The position numbers and the translations under genes are program-made. Positions 1-8,428 of a stretch of 64,000 bases of DNA are shown here, one piece after another. Numbering within the stretch: the first letter of the stretch is position 1; each line of letters opens with the position of its first letter. The stretch is from NCBI RefSeq assembly GCF_900129385.1, contig NZ_FQVO01000005.1, positions 1-64,000 of the forward strand, given 5' to 3'. The notes under the pieces were generated by a model, which saw nothing but the letters and a program-made list of their open reading frames with translations, did not search any database and was not told the origin of the DNA. This DNA comes from Chryseobacterium takakiae. Lineage in GTDB: Bacteria > Bacteroidota > Bacteroidia > Flavobacteriales > Weeksellaceae.

Positions 1-44
1 AAAGGCTCTTCTGCGCTACCTACTTCCTTCCGTTTTCAGTGGGG

Positions 45-77
45 CAAAGATAACACGTCTTTCCTTTACAATCCAAA
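45..77 (-). promoter_or_regulatory. Putative left-facing Bacteroidota promoter
   Basis: Read on the minus strand there is TTTG (77-74), a 21-base spacer and TATCTTTG (52-45), matching the TTTG / TAnnTTTG promoter of Bacteroidota. It would drive something that lies mostly outside the window to the left; the first roughly 40 bases would be the start of that transcript. Confidence 0.45.
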
Positions 78-159
78 TCTATTTAACATAAAATTTACTT
101 TTCCGTAATATTTGAGCTTAACTCGCTGGTAGCATGGGGAAATAATTTTTAAGGGAGTA

Positions 160-480
160 AAAAGTGAGAAGTGAGAAGTAAGAAGTAAGAAGGAGAAGTT
201 GGTGAAAAATGGGGAATGGGTAATAAGTAACAGGCAATAGGCAATAGGCAATAGGCAATAGGCAATAGGCAAAGGTATTGTTTTTTGTGCGTGTTATTAA
301 ATCCTGAACTTTGAATTTGAATCTTGAATCTTGAATTTTGAATCTTGAATCTTGAATACTAAACCCTGAACAAAGAAATGTAAACTCCAGATGTCCCACC
401 TCTTTCTTCTTACTTCTCACGTCTTACTTCTTACTTCACCTCTCACTTCTCACTGCTCACTTCTTACTTCTTACTTCTCT
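160..480. repeat. Low-complexity tandem repeats with inverted ends
   Basis: The left side (about 163-197) repeats GAAGTGA/GAAGTAA units. The right side (about 405-480) repeats CTTCTTA/CTTCTCA units, which are their reverse complement, so the ends could pair as a long imperfect hairpin. Between them lie a 7-bp tandem array (234-275) and a run of TTGAATC/TTGAATT units (about 308-358). Such degenerate arrays are familiar from flavobacterial intergenic DNA; no function is evident. Confidence 0.7.
234..275. repeat. 7-bp tandem repeat GCAATAG
   Basis: Five perfect copies of GCAATAG run from 234 to 268, followed by a degenerate copy (GCAAAGG). Simple tandem repeats of this kind are prone to copy-number change by slippage. 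No gene or promoter is placed so that a change would obviously switch it. Confidence 0.85.
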
Positions 481-486
481 TCCACC

Positions 487-602
487 CTAGCCCGGATTGA
501 AGCAACTGTCTGAGCTCATTTTAATGTTTTTAGTCGCGGTAGCTCCGCCGCCGCGACTAAAAACATTAAAATAGCGAGTGCGGAAAGCCGGAATAAGCTC
601 CT
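487..602. repeat. REP-like palindromic element
   Basis: Two perfectly complementary 21-base arms (519-539 and 551-571) flank an 11-base loop. Outer flanks AGCCCGGATTGAAGC (about 488) and GCGGAAAGCCGGAATAAGC (about 580) look like the conserved ends of a short dispersed palindromic repeat that I recall from flavobacterial genomes; that family link is from memory and was not searched. Only one copy was noticed in this window. Confidence 0.6.
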
Positions 603-778
603 GATTCAAATTGAATGTAGAGGATTGGAGGTAAGAGAGTTTGGTGAGAGTTGAATTGCTGATAATGTCTTAAGAGAGGGTGAATGAAGTATGTTTATGG
701 GCTTCAGCAAGATGATGAGTGTGAACTTTAGGAAACAGTTGAATTTAAGAAAATTATTGAAAACAAAAAGCAAAGTTT

Positions 779-1462
779 TCACTCTGCTTTTTGTTTATTG
801 TAAATAATACTAAGAAATTCGGCATAGGATTTTTCAAGTCCTATAATATCACCACTTTTTAAATTGAGACCTCCGATTCCTGTTTCATCTGATTTTATTT
901 TTGTTGCTGAAATCTGGAAATACTGATTGGAACTATTTTCTTTCGGTTGAAATTTTATAGCTGAGCCCAGAAGTTTTTTTGTTGAGATGGTATAAACTTC
1001 TCCCGGTGTAGTTTGAAATATCATATATGATCTTGGCTGAATGATATAATCAACCTGATTTACGGCAATCTTCTGATCTTTTTCCGAAGAAGCAAATAAA
1101 TAAAGAACTCCCGTCTGATTCAGTAACTGATCTTTCGGAAGATAATATAAAGCCAATTTGTAATTTGCAGGATTGAAATTTTGTAATGAGCCGTCAACAT
1201 TTTCAAAAGGTGTTAAAGCAAAGGTATTGGCTCCTATTTCTTTTGCTTTTTTATAAATTAATGAGAAAATTTCGGCATCCTTTTTTGAGAAGCCCTGAAC
1301 TTCGATTTCTCCAAGATATTCTGCGTCCTTTTTCTCTTCGTCAATTTTATATAAAAACTTATCTGTGTTCTCGTGCGTTTTTTCAACTTTTGTTAGAAAC
1401 ACATTTTGTGCAAAGAAAAAATGAGCCGCAAAAACAAATGTGGCAAAAAGTATTTTTTTCAT
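779..1462 (-). CDS. Secreted protein of unknown function
   Basis: This 227-residue protein begins with a clear signal peptide (MKKILFATFVFAAHFFFAQ, ending in the AQ typical of Bacteroidota), so it is exported. The rest is a soluble mixed region with no motif I recognise and no obvious membrane segment. It starts 3 bases after the stop of the rfbD-like gene and probably ends that small operon. The function is unknown. Confidence 0.7.
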   Translation of the reverse strand: MKKILFATFVFAAHFFFAQNVFLTKVEKTHENTDKFLYKIDEEKKDAEYLGEIEVQGFSKKDAEIFSLIYKKAKEIGANTFALTPFENVDGSLQNFNPANYKLALYYLPKDQLLNQTGVLYLFASSEKDQKIAVNQVDYIIQPRSYMIFQTTPGEVYTISTKKLLGSAIKFQPKENSSNQYFQISATKIKSDETGIGGLNLKSGDIIGLEKSYAEFLSIIYNKQKAE

Positions 1463-1465
1463 TCT

Positions 1466-2332
1466 TTATAGATTATTGTGCAGAATATCCAGACACTCTT
1501 CAAGACTATTTTCCCAATGTTTGGGTTCAATTTTATAAACTTCTTCTATTTTATCAAGACACATGGTGCTTCTTTTCGGTCTTTTAGCCGGAGTAGGATA
1601 TTGTTCTGTGGTTAATGCATTGAGCTTGATTGGTGATTTTGAAAGTTCAGCTATTTTCTGTGCGAATTCAAACCAGGTTGTTTCCGGATAGTTTGAAAAA
1701 TGAAAAATTCCGTAGCTTTTTTGAGGCGTTTCAATAATATTCATGATGGCATCAGCGAGATCATTGGCATTAGTGGGCTGCCCGAACTGATCTGCCACAA
1801 TTCCTAATTCTTCTTTTTGCGAAAACAAATGAAGCATGGTTTTTACGAAATTCTTATTGAATTCTGAATAAAGCCAAGAAGTTCTGAGGATAATTGTTTT
1901 GGAATTTGCATCTAAAGCAAGTTCTTCACCTTTTAATTTTGATTCTCCGTAAACGCCTATCGGACTGGTAAAGTCGTCTTCGGAATAACAAAGATTTGTT
2001 TCTCCATCAAAAACATAATCTGTGGATACATGAATAAATACAGTATTGTATTCTTTACAGGCCTGTGCAAGGTAAGCCACTCCGTCTGCGTTAACCGCAA
2101 AAGCTTTCTCTTTTTCCTTTTCAGCAAGATCTACCGCCGTAAAAGCTGATGCATTAATACAGAAATCCGGTTTGTTATCGTAAAAAAATGAATTCACCTG
2201 ATCTTCGTCTGTGACATCCAATAGCTGAGAATCTGTAAAAATGAACTCATAATCCAGTTCAAAATCAGGAGCGATTTTTTTGATACAATTTCCCAACTGT
2301 CCGTTTCCTCCTACTACCAATATTTTTTTCAT
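1466..2332 (-). CDS. rfbD: dTDP-4-dehydrorhamnose reductase
   Basis: RfbD reduces dTDP-4-keto-L-rhamnose to dTDP-L-rhamnose, the last step of rhamnose donor synthesis for surface polysaccharide. The 288 residues fit the family. The Rossmann glycine motif GGNGQLGN is at residues 8-15, STDYVFDG at 103-110 and the SDR catalytic pair Tyr128/Lys132 in YGESK. The start codon overlaps the stop of the upstream thioesterase gene by one base (TAATG), implying coupling. rfbA, rfbB and rfbC are not in the window. A related extended-SDR sugar reductase is possible but less likely. Confidence 0.9.
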   Translation of the reverse strand: MKKILVVGGNGQLGNCIKKIAPDFELDYEFIFTDSQLLDVTDEDQVNSFFYDNKPDFCINASAFTAVDLAEKEKEKAFAVNADGVAYLAQACKEYNTVFIHVSTDYVFDGETNLCYSEDDFTSPIGVYGESKLKGEELALDANSKTIILRTSWLYSEFNKNFVKTMLHLFSQKEELGIVADQFGQPTNANDLADAIMNIIETPQKSYGIFHFSNYPETTWFEFAQKIAELSKSPIKLNALTTEQYPTPAKRPKRSTMCLDKIEEVYKIEPKHWENSLEECLDILHNNL

Positions 2333-2817
2333 TATGAATTTTTTGCGTTCTGCGATCTTAAAAATTTAACTCTTGACTGAAACTCTTTCTGCTCTAAATC
2401 TACATAAAATTTATTGAACGTCTCCTTAATGTCTTCAGGATGTACTTCAGACTTTCTTGTTTTAACATTAAAATAAATTACGGTAACCCATAACACTGCA
2501 TGAATGGTCTTCTCATCCAGGCTTTTCATAAGAATCTCAACTTTTGCCGTCCTGTCCTGAACCTCTATGGTTTTGCTGCTGATGACCACTGAAGTATTAT
2601 ATCTCACTTCTTTCAGATAGGCGATCTCATTCTGAATGGCAATCCAGGTACAGCCTGTAAGTTTTGTATATTCTTCATAGGTAAATCCATAGAAGGTTTC
2701 CACGTGATCTTCCCTGGCATTAAACATATAGTCCAGATATTTTACGTTATTTAAATGACCAATCGGATCACAATCACTAAACCTCACCTTTACCGTGGTT
2801 GATACTTCTTTTTCCAT
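2332..2817 (-). CDS. Acyl-CoA thioesterase, 4HBT hotdog family
   Basis: The 161-residue protein is a single hotdog domain. The N-terminal motif VRFSDCDPIGHLNNVKYLDY (about 11-30) is the active-site helix signature of 4-hydroxybenzoyl-CoA/acyl-CoA thioesterases, with Asp17 the likely catalytic residue. It presumably hydrolyses acyl-CoA or acyl-ACP in the cytoplasm; the chain specificity cannot be told. It is translationally coupled to rfbD downstream although no shared pathway is evident. TATTTTTG on the minus strand (2829-2822) lies only 5 bases before the ATG, so a near-leaderless transcript is possible. Confidence 0.85.
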   Translation of the reverse strand: MEKEVSTTVKVRFSDCDPIGHLNNVKYLDYMFNAREDHVETFYGFTYEEYTKLTGCTWIAIQNEIAYLKEVRYNTSVVISSKTIEVQDRTAKVEILMKSLDEKTIHAVLWVTVIYFNVKTRKSEVHPEDIKETFNKFYVDLEQKEFQSRVKFLRSQNAKNS

Positions 2818-2832
2818 GCTGCAAAAATAGAA

Positions 2833-2857
2833 AAACCACCCCGATGAGAGATGGTTT
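2833..2857 (-). terminator. Rho-independent terminator after the first OmpH gene
   Basis: An 8-bp stem (2833-2840 with 2850-2857, one G-U pair) is followed on the minus strand by a T-rich tract. It lies just past the stop of the OmpH-family gene at 2887 and directly before the thioesterase gene. Confidence 0.6.
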
Positions 2858-2886
2858 TTTATAAATGTTTTTAAATATCTGATAAA

Positions 2887-3390
2887 TTATTGAACGCCTA
2901 ATTCTTTCTTAACAGCAGCAGTAGCGTCCGGACCTCCTTTGAATACGAAGGCAGAAGAGTTTGCGTCCATGATATAATCATATCCGTTTGCTTTAGCAAC
3001 TTTGGAAACGGCATCATTCAGTTTTTTCTCGATTGGTTCGTATGCAGCATCTTGTTTTGCAACAAAATCTTTCTGAGCCTTATCGTTCATATCCTGAATT
3101 TCCTGTTGCATTTTTGCCAATTCAGCTTCTCTTGCTTTGTTTTCTTCAGCTGTTTTCTTAGGAGCCTCTTCAGAATATTGCTTTAATTTAGCCTGTCCTG
3201 CATCTGCCTTTTTCTTAATTTCAGCTTGTTTTGTATCTAAGAAGGCTTTAAGATCAGTATCTGCTTTTTTCTTTTCAGGCATTGCATTAAGAATACCTAT
3301 AACGTCTAAAGTTGCAATTTTTTGAGCTTTTGCCATACCTACCGATACAACCATCATTACCGCTGCAAATAATACACTTAATTTTTTCAT
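2887..3390 (-). CDS. OmpH/Skp-family periplasmic chaperone
   Basis: Skp-type proteins hold unfolded outer-membrane proteins in the periplasm and deliver them to BamA. The 167 residues show a signal peptide (1-22, ending AKAQ), a long charged helical middle rich in Lys, Glu, Ala and Gln (about 40-120) that fits the coiled-coil tentacles, and a C-terminal segment ending in GYDYIMDANSSAFVFKGG typical of OmpH. It sits downstream of a second OmpH gene and bamA. Tandem Skp paralogues behind bamA are usual in Bacteroidota. Confidence 0.88.
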   Translation of the reverse strand: MKKLSVLFAAVMMVVSVGMAKAQKIATLDVIGILNAMPEKKKADTDLKAFLDTKQAEIKKKADAGQAKLKQYSEEAPKKTAEENKAREAELAKMQQEIQDMNDKAQKDFVAKQDAAYEPIEKKLNDAVSKVAKANGYDYIMDANSSAFVFKGGPDATAAVKKELGVQ

Positions 3391-3451
3391 AATTGGTAAA
3401 TAAATAATTTAATTTGTTTTTAGATCTGTAAATTTAATAAAAGTTAAACTT

Positions 3452-3997
3452 TTATTTTCGGGTTTTAGTTTTTTCTTTTTTATCGGTATCTTTTAATAAA
3501 ATATCAAGTACTTTATCTGAGTAATCGAATCTTTTTTGCAGGAACAGTACATTATTACTTGTTTTATCAATCACAATACCTATCCCGTTTTTTTCTGCCA
3601 TTGTCTTGATTGCGCCCCAGATCTGATCCTGAAACGGCTGAACAAGATTGGTTCTTAGCTTTTTAATCTCTCCCGTAGCGCCGAAACGTAAGCTTGTAGT
3701 GGTTTTGATATTTTTTTCCAAATCCATTACTTCTTTTTCTCTCAACTTCAGCTGATCTCCTATTAAAAGTACTTTCTCACTTTCAAAAGCAGATCTTTTG
3801 CGTTCATATTCCGATTGCAGGTTCTGAAGTTCGGATTGCCACGTATCAATCTGAGCGTTAAGTCTTGCCTCAGCTTCCTTATACTGAGGCATTTTGTTCA
3901 GAATATACTCTGTATCAACAACACCCACTTTCTGTGCATTGCTTAAACTGAAAAGCAAAAATAAGAAGAATGAGAAAACAATTCTAAAATTTTTCAT
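3452..3997 (-). CDS. OmpH/Skp-family periplasmic chaperone, second paralogue
   Basis: The start is placed at 3997 (MKNFRIVFSF) because this begins a proper signal peptide; an upstream in-frame ATG at 4042 would run into the end of bamA. The 181-residue product has a signal peptide to about residue 22 (SNAQ), a helical coiled-coil section (about 40-115) and the OmpH-like ending with GIGIVIDKTSNNVLFLQK. It probably works with BamA, whose gene ends 8 bases upstream. A perfect AT-rich palindrome (3436-3456) overlaps its stop codon. Confidence 0.87.
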   Translation of the reverse strand: MKNFRIVFSFFLFLLFSLSNAQKVGVVDTEYILNKMPQYKEAEARLNAQIDTWQSELQNLQSEYERKRSAFESEKVLLIGDQLKLREKEVMDLEKNIKTTTSLRFGATGEIKKLRTNLVQPFQDQIWGAIKTMAEKNGIGIVIDKTSNNVLFLQKRFDYSDKVLDILLKDTDKKEKTKTRK

Positions 3998-4005
3998 AAG
4001 ATGAA

Positions 4006-6543
4006 TTATAAAGATTGGTTCATCAGGAAGTGTGTCTTCCATCCGGAAGGATCTGTTCCTGAAACTGTTTTATCGAATCCGTAAGCGAAGTCGAACCCAA
4101 TCAAGCCGAATGCTCCCATATAAACTCTTACCCCAACCCCTACTGATCTTTTCAGCTGGAACGGATTGTAGCTTCCCCATGAATTCCAAACGTTACCTCC
4201 TTCTGCGAACGTAAGTGCATAGATTTTTGCAGTCTGGTTCAATGAAATCGGGTATCTTAATTCTAACGTAAATCTGTTATAAATAGTACCTCCACCTGTA
4301 GGGGTAATATCTTCAGAAGTTCCTCCGTAGGTAGAAGCATTTTCATATCCTCTTAACGGAATTAATTCTCTACCATCAAAACGGCCTCCGAAAAGTCCTG
4401 TTCCTCCTACATAGAATCTTTCAAACGGCGGTGCACCAAGCTCTTTGTTATAGCCATCCATGAAGCCCATTTCAGCAGAAGATCTTAAGACGAGTTTACC
4501 GGCAATTTCGTTATAGACATCGGCTTTAAACTTCACTTTATAGAACTCCATCCATTTATACTTCTCTGTAGGACTAAGTGTAGAATAGTCTTTGTTACTG
4601 AACAATGAATACGGCGGTGTAAATTTCACCGAAAGGTCTAAATTAGATCCTACCGTAGGGAAAATCGGGTCAATACCGGCGGAATTTCTGCTCAGTCCAA
4701 GATTGATACTGAAGTTATTTGCCGTACCATAATATTCTGTAGTTCCTCCGAAGTCGAAAGGATAGTTCTGAAAATCGTATTTCTGAAACTGAAGTCCGGT
4801 GTACAATGAAAAATAATCATCCGGCCACTTCAGCAATCGGTTTAATCCCACTGAAGCAGAGAAGATATTTAATTTCTGAGAGCTTCCGTAAACATCCGAA
4901 TACCTTACCCTTGAATTATTGAGACTCACAGATAATGCGGTTGGCCTTGTTCCGAATAACCAGGGTTCTGTAAACCCGATACTGTAATTCTGGAAGTATT
5001 GTCCTGCCTGTGCCTGAAGTGACAACGTTTGTCCGTCACCTTGTGGTACCGGTTTAAAATCTTTAAATTTCAAGAAATTCCTCAAAGAGAAGTTGTTGAA
5101 TGTCAATCCTAAAGTACCGATAAAGCTGTTACCACCGTAACCTGCCTGTAGCTGTACCTGAGAAGAACCTTTTTCAACAAGTTTCCAGTTGATATCCACG
5201 GTATTATCCTGCTGATTGGGCTGGATATCCTGCCCTACCTGCTGCGGATCAAAGAACTGCATACCGGCGAGATCAAAATACGTTCTTTTAATATCACTTT
5301 TAGCAAAGAGATTTCCCGGCTTGGTTCTTAAGGCTCTTAAGATCACATGATCATGAGTCGTTGTATTTCCTTCCCAAGTCACTCTGTTCCAAGTTGCTTT
5401 TTCCCCTTCGTTGATACGAATTTCAAGGTTGATCTTATCTCCATCTACTGATTTTTCAACAGGCATTACATTTGAGAAAAGATAACCGTTGTTCATGTAA
5501 ACCGACTTAATATCAGAATCATCTTCTTTACCTCCGTCTTCACCAACTTTTTTATTGAATCCTACAGCATCGTAAATATCCCCTTTTTTATATCCCAAGA
5601 GTCTCTGTAAGTAGTCTGTAGAGTAAACGGTATTTCCGGTAAACGTAATATCTCCGATATAATACTGCTTTCCTTCGTTAAGCTTTACATTGATCTCGTA
5701 ATTATTTCTTTTGTTTCTCCAAACAGAATCTGAAAGAACTTTTGCATCTCTGTAGCCCAATGAGTTGTAGTAACTGATCAGGTTTTGCTTGTCTTCCTGA
5801 TATTTTTCTTCAATAAATTTCGAAGATTTCAAAATACCTCCGATTCCGAATCTTTTCTGTTTGGTTTCTTTAAATGCTTTTTTTCTAAGTTTTCTGTCAG
5901 AAACAGCTGTATTTCCCTCAAACTCGATGTGATCGATTTTGATTCTTTTACCTTTATCTACATTGATTGTCCAGTCAACAAGATTGGGATCTCCTGCATT
6001 TACTTTATCCTGAATGGTAATTTTTGCATCGGCGTATCCTTTTTTGATAAAATCTTTAGGAATATTGGTTTTAAGACTTGACACCAGATTTTGGGTAATT
6101 TTGGTTCCCGGCTTCAGATTGTTGTCTTTAGCCAACTTTTCGTTTTTGGATTTCCCGATACCTTTTCCTGTAAACTTCACCTCACCCAGATCTTTAAGAT
6201 CCTGGAGATAAAATTTAAGGATGATTGTTTCCCCCTCAATGCTCTGAACGTATACTTCAACTTCGGAAAAAGATTGTGTATCCCAAAGTTTTTTTACTGC
6301 GTTACTGATTTTCTGTCCCGGAATGTCTACCGTCTCACCTTTCGATAATCCTGTAAATCTCAGGATCTGAGCCGGTGTATATTTTTTAACCCCATCTACA
6401 ACAATGTCTTTCAATGTGTATGTTCCTGTCTGGTTTCCTGCCTGTACAGAAGTATTTACCTGTGTGCTGTCCTGTGGCGTTACCTGTCCATAGAAATGTG
6501 CAGAAGCAACAAACATAATGATGGGTAATAGTCTAAACTTCAT
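4006..6543 (-). CDS. bamA: Outer membrane protein assembly factor BamA
   Basis: BamA is the Omp85 insertase that folds beta-barrel proteins into the outer membrane. The 845 residues begin with a signal peptide (1-20, ending FYGQ), continue through a series of POTRA repeats (about 40-430; for example TLKDIVVDGVKKYTPAQILR and IDHIEFEGNTAVSDRKLRKK) and end in a 16-strand barrel domain (about 460-845). The Omp85 signature GGRFDGRELIPLRGYE lies near residue 725. The length and the Skp and uppS neighbours fit the usual flavobacterial block. The C-terminal residue is Leu rather than aromatic. Confidence 0.95.
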   Translation of the reverse strand: MKFRLLPIIMFVASAHFYGQVTPQDSTQVNTSVQAGNQTGTYTLKDIVVDGVKKYTPAQILRFTGLSKGETVDIPGQKISNAVKKLWDTQSFSEVEVYVQSIEGETIILKFYLQDLKDLGEVKFTGKGIGKSKNEKLAKDNNLKPGTKITQNLVSSLKTNIPKDFIKKGYADAKITIQDKVNAGDPNLVDWTINVDKGKRIKIDHIEFEGNTAVSDRKLRKKAFKETKQKRFGIGGILKSSKFIEEKYQEDKQNLISYYNSLGYRDAKVLSDSVWRNKRNNYEINVKLNEGKQYYIGDITFTGNTVYSTDYLQRLLGYKKGDIYDAVGFNKKVGEDGGKEDDSDIKSVYMNNGYLFSNVMPVEKSVDGDKINLEIRINEGEKATWNRVTWEGNTTTHDHVILRALRTKPGNLFAKSDIKRTYFDLAGMQFFDPQQVGQDIQPNQQDNTVDINWKLVEKGSSQVQLQAGYGGNSFIGTLGLTFNNFSLRNFLKFKDFKPVPQGDGQTLSLQAQAGQYFQNYSIGFTEPWLFGTRPTALSVSLNNSRVRYSDVYGSSQKLNIFSASVGLNRLLKWPDDYFSLYTGLQFQKYDFQNYPFDFGGTTEYYGTANNFSINLGLSRNSAGIDPIFPTVGSNLDLSVKFTPPYSLFSNKDYSTLSPTEKYKWMEFYKVKFKADVYNEIAGKLVLRSSAEMGFMDGYNKELGAPPFERFYVGGTGLFGGRFDGRELIPLRGYENASTYGGTSEDITPTGGGTIYNRFTLELRYPISLNQTAKIYALTFAEGGNVWNSWGSYNPFQLKRSVGVGVRVYMGAFGLIGFDFAYGFDKTVSGTDPSGWKTHFLMNQSL

Positions 6544-6570
6544 TTTATCGTAGTCTTTCTTTTCTTAATT

Positions 6571-7320
6571 TTACTGGATTTTTATTTGTTCCCCGGTCTT
6601 TCCGAACCTTCTTTCTTTGTTTTGATAATCAACAATACACTGAAAGAAAATATCTTTCGTAAAGTCCGGCCACAGAACATCTAAAAACTGCAGTTCTGCA
6701 TAGGCGATCTGCCAAAGGAGGAAATTACTGATTCTGATTTCGCCACTGGTCCTTATCAAAAGATCAACAGGTGGAAAATCTTTGGTGTAGAGATAGCTTT
6801 CAAATAATTTTTCATCAATATCTGCTGCATGTATCTTTCCTTCTTTTACGTCTTCACTTATGCTTTTTACGGCATTCAGTATTTCATTTTGTGAGCCATA
6901 GCTTATGGCGAGTACCAAATTGCCTTTTGTGTTTTCTTTTGTAAGTTCCACCACACGATTCAGCTGATCTTTTACAAGTGGGGGAAGCTTTTCTAAATTA
7001 CCGATTACGTGCATTCTTAAGCCTTTGCTGAAAATCTCCTCTGCTTCAAGCAATAAAGTCTCCACAAGTAAATTCATCAATGTATTTACTTCTTCTGCAG
7101 GGCGGTTCCAGTTTTCCGAAGAAAAGGTATACAGCGTTAAGTACGGAATATGTATTTCATTACATGCATTAATGGCATTTCTTACTGCATTAATGGCATT
7201 TCTGTGACCGAATGTTCTTTCTTCGCCACGGGATTTTGCCCACCTTCCATTACCATCCATGATAACCGCAACATGCTTTGGTAAATTATCAGGATCTATT
7301 TTATCTTTTATCAACGACAT
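6571..7320 (-). CDS. uppS: Isoprenyl transferase (undecaprenyl diphosphate synthase)
   Basis: UppS condenses isopentenyl diphosphate onto farnesyl diphosphate to make the C55 lipid carrier for peptidoglycan and polysaccharides. I chose the ATG at 7320 (249 residues); an in-frame GTG at 7329 would overlap the upstream gene. HVAVIMDGNGRWAKSRG (about 16-32) contains the catalytic Asp22, and the C-terminal RTSGEIRISNFLLWQIAYAE motif binds diphosphate. It is followed by bamA, the standard order in this group. Confidence 0.94.
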   Translation of the reverse strand: MSLIKDKIDPDNLPKHVAVIMDGNGRWAKSRGEERTFGHRNAINAVRNAINACNEIHIPYLTLYTFSSENWNRPAEEVNTLMNLLVETLLLEAEEIFSKGLRMHVIGNLEKLPPLVKDQLNRVVELTKENTKGNLVLAISYGSQNEILNAVKSISEDVKEGKIHAADIDEKLFESYLYTKDFPPVDLLIRTSGEIRISNFLLWQIAYAELQFLDVLWPDFTKDIFFQCIVDYQNKERRFGKTGEQIKIQ

Positions 7321-7321
7321 A

Positions 7322-8215
7322 TTAATCACAATAACACGGAGGTCTTCCGAACGAATAAGTCAAACCTAAACTTACTGTATTCATCCAGTCTTTAGATTTT
7401 GTATCTCCAACATTTCTCCCTCCTATAAAAGCGGCTTCTCTTTCTTTAGACACTACATAATAGGCATCTGTCTGAAGAAGAGAACCTCCTGTAACCGGGC
7501 TTAAGATATCTCCGTTGTAAGTAGAGATTACATCTTTAGTGAGGATTTTGCTGTAATCAAGCTGATCTGTCAGCGTATATCTGAATGTTGCCTCAGCAAA
7601 AATGGCCCAGTTATAATTAAATTTATATTTCAAACCTACTCCAAAAGGAATATGCATGGTAGTTTTTGTTCCCGTAGAGTACTGAGCAGTAGTGGTAAAA
7701 TCAAGCTCATTAATTGGAGCCTGTGCAACACCATCAGCATCTCTCCTGAAATCGTTAACGAGCGTAGCCTTTGGCGCATCAAACATTAAAGCTCCTACCC
7801 CACCGAAAATATACGGGCTTACCATACCTTTCTGTTCATTATTTACCGGGAAGAAATTATATTCAAAAACAAGACTTGCTTCATACACATTGTTTTTCCC
7901 GAAAGAATTTCTGTTTTGTCTGTATTCTTCTTTTGCAACTTTATCATTAAACTGAATCTGGTTGTATCCAAGATCTAATCTTACCGTTTGGTGAGGATTA
8001 AAATTAAATCTATATAAAATCCCCCCGTAAAACGGAACTCCCCAATCCGACGCTTTACTTAAATCCAATGGCTTTTGTAAAATATAATTCGTTCTCCCTA
8101 TATCCCCAACTAGGTTACTCATACCTAGACGAACTCCCAGTTCGTTTCTTTGTGCTTTAACACTTACCACAGTTCCTAGGGCGGCAAGGAAGCTAAACAA
8201 TAATTTTCTATTCAT
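7322..8215 (-). CDS. DUF6089-type outer-membrane beta-barrel protein
   Basis: The start is set at 8215 (MNRKLLFSFLAAL), giving 297 residues and a signal peptide ending VKAQ. The in-frame ATG at 8260 lies inside the promoter element at 8258-8265 and would precede the transcript. The mature protein begins RNELGVRLGMSNLVGDIGRT and alternates glycine- and aromatic-rich strands, as expected for a small porin-like barrel, ending SLGLTYSFGRPPCYC. This family is regularly found before uppS-bamA in Flavobacteriia. Its exact role is unknown. Confidence 0.75.
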   Translation of the reverse strand: MNRKLLFSFLAALGTVVSVKAQRNELGVRLGMSNLVGDIGRTNYILQKPLDLSKASDWGVPFYGGILYRFNFNPHQTVRLDLGYNQIQFNDKVAKEEYRQNRNSFGKNNVYEASLVFEYNFFPVNNEQKGMVSPYIFGGVGALMFDAPKATLVNDFRRDADGVAQAPINELDFTTTAQYSTGTKTTMHIPFGVGLKYKFNYNWAIFAEATFRYTLTDQLDYSKILTKDVISTYNGDILSPVTGGSLLQTDAYYVVSKEREAAFIGGRNVGDTKSKDWMNTVSLGLTYSFGRPPCYCD

Positions 8216-8257
8216 AAAAGAATATGGATTTATGGTTATTTTAAAATTTAATTTTTG

Positions 8258-8265
8258 CAAATATA
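8258..8265 (-). promoter_or_regulatory. -7 element of the uppS-bamA block
   Basis: TATATTTG on the minus strand matches TAnnTTTG and lies 43 bases before the chosen start of the DUF6089 gene. A clear -33 TTTG was not found. Confidence 0.4.
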
Positions 8266-8401
8266 AAACATTTTTATATTAATGATAATCTTAATGTTTA
8301 GTTAAAAATAAACAAAAAAACATAATTTGTTATAAAGTAAACGATAAAGTCGACAAATTATTCTTTTTTTATCAGACACTTAATTTCCGCATCATAATAA
8401 A

Positions 8402-8418
8402 CCCTCATTTAATGAGGG
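8402..8418 (-). terminator. Hairpin terminator after the Wzc-like gene
   Basis: CCCTCATTTAATGAGGG is a perfect palindrome directly after the stop of the autokinase gene. The following minus-strand sequence is moderately T-rich (TTTATTAT). Confidence 0.6.
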
Positions 8419-8428
8419 CTTAAAAGTA

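Larger units (their letters stand above)
1..778. other. Gene-free repeat-rich stretch
   Basis: No credible coding sequence is present; the short open frames here are made of repeat units. The stretch holds a probable left-facing promoter near its left edge, several low-complexity tandem repeats (about 160-480) and a long perfect inverted repeat (519-571). From about 603 to 778 I see only unremarkable AT-rich sequence downstream of the minus-strand gene that ends at 779. Confidence 0.7.

Noticed and set aside
1..45. Possible SRP RNA (minus strand reads CGGAAGGAAGTAG and then GCAGA, like the 4.5S core)
   Set aside because: The conserved CAGG side of the symmetric loop is missing, the flanking bases do not pair around GGAA, and the putative start is too close for the 5' half. 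The window edge cuts the rest.
118..420. Open frames of 68 and 100 codons in the left repeat region
   Set aside because: They are translations of the tandem repeats (AYCLLPIAYCLL and FKIQDSRFK) and have no independent coding signs.
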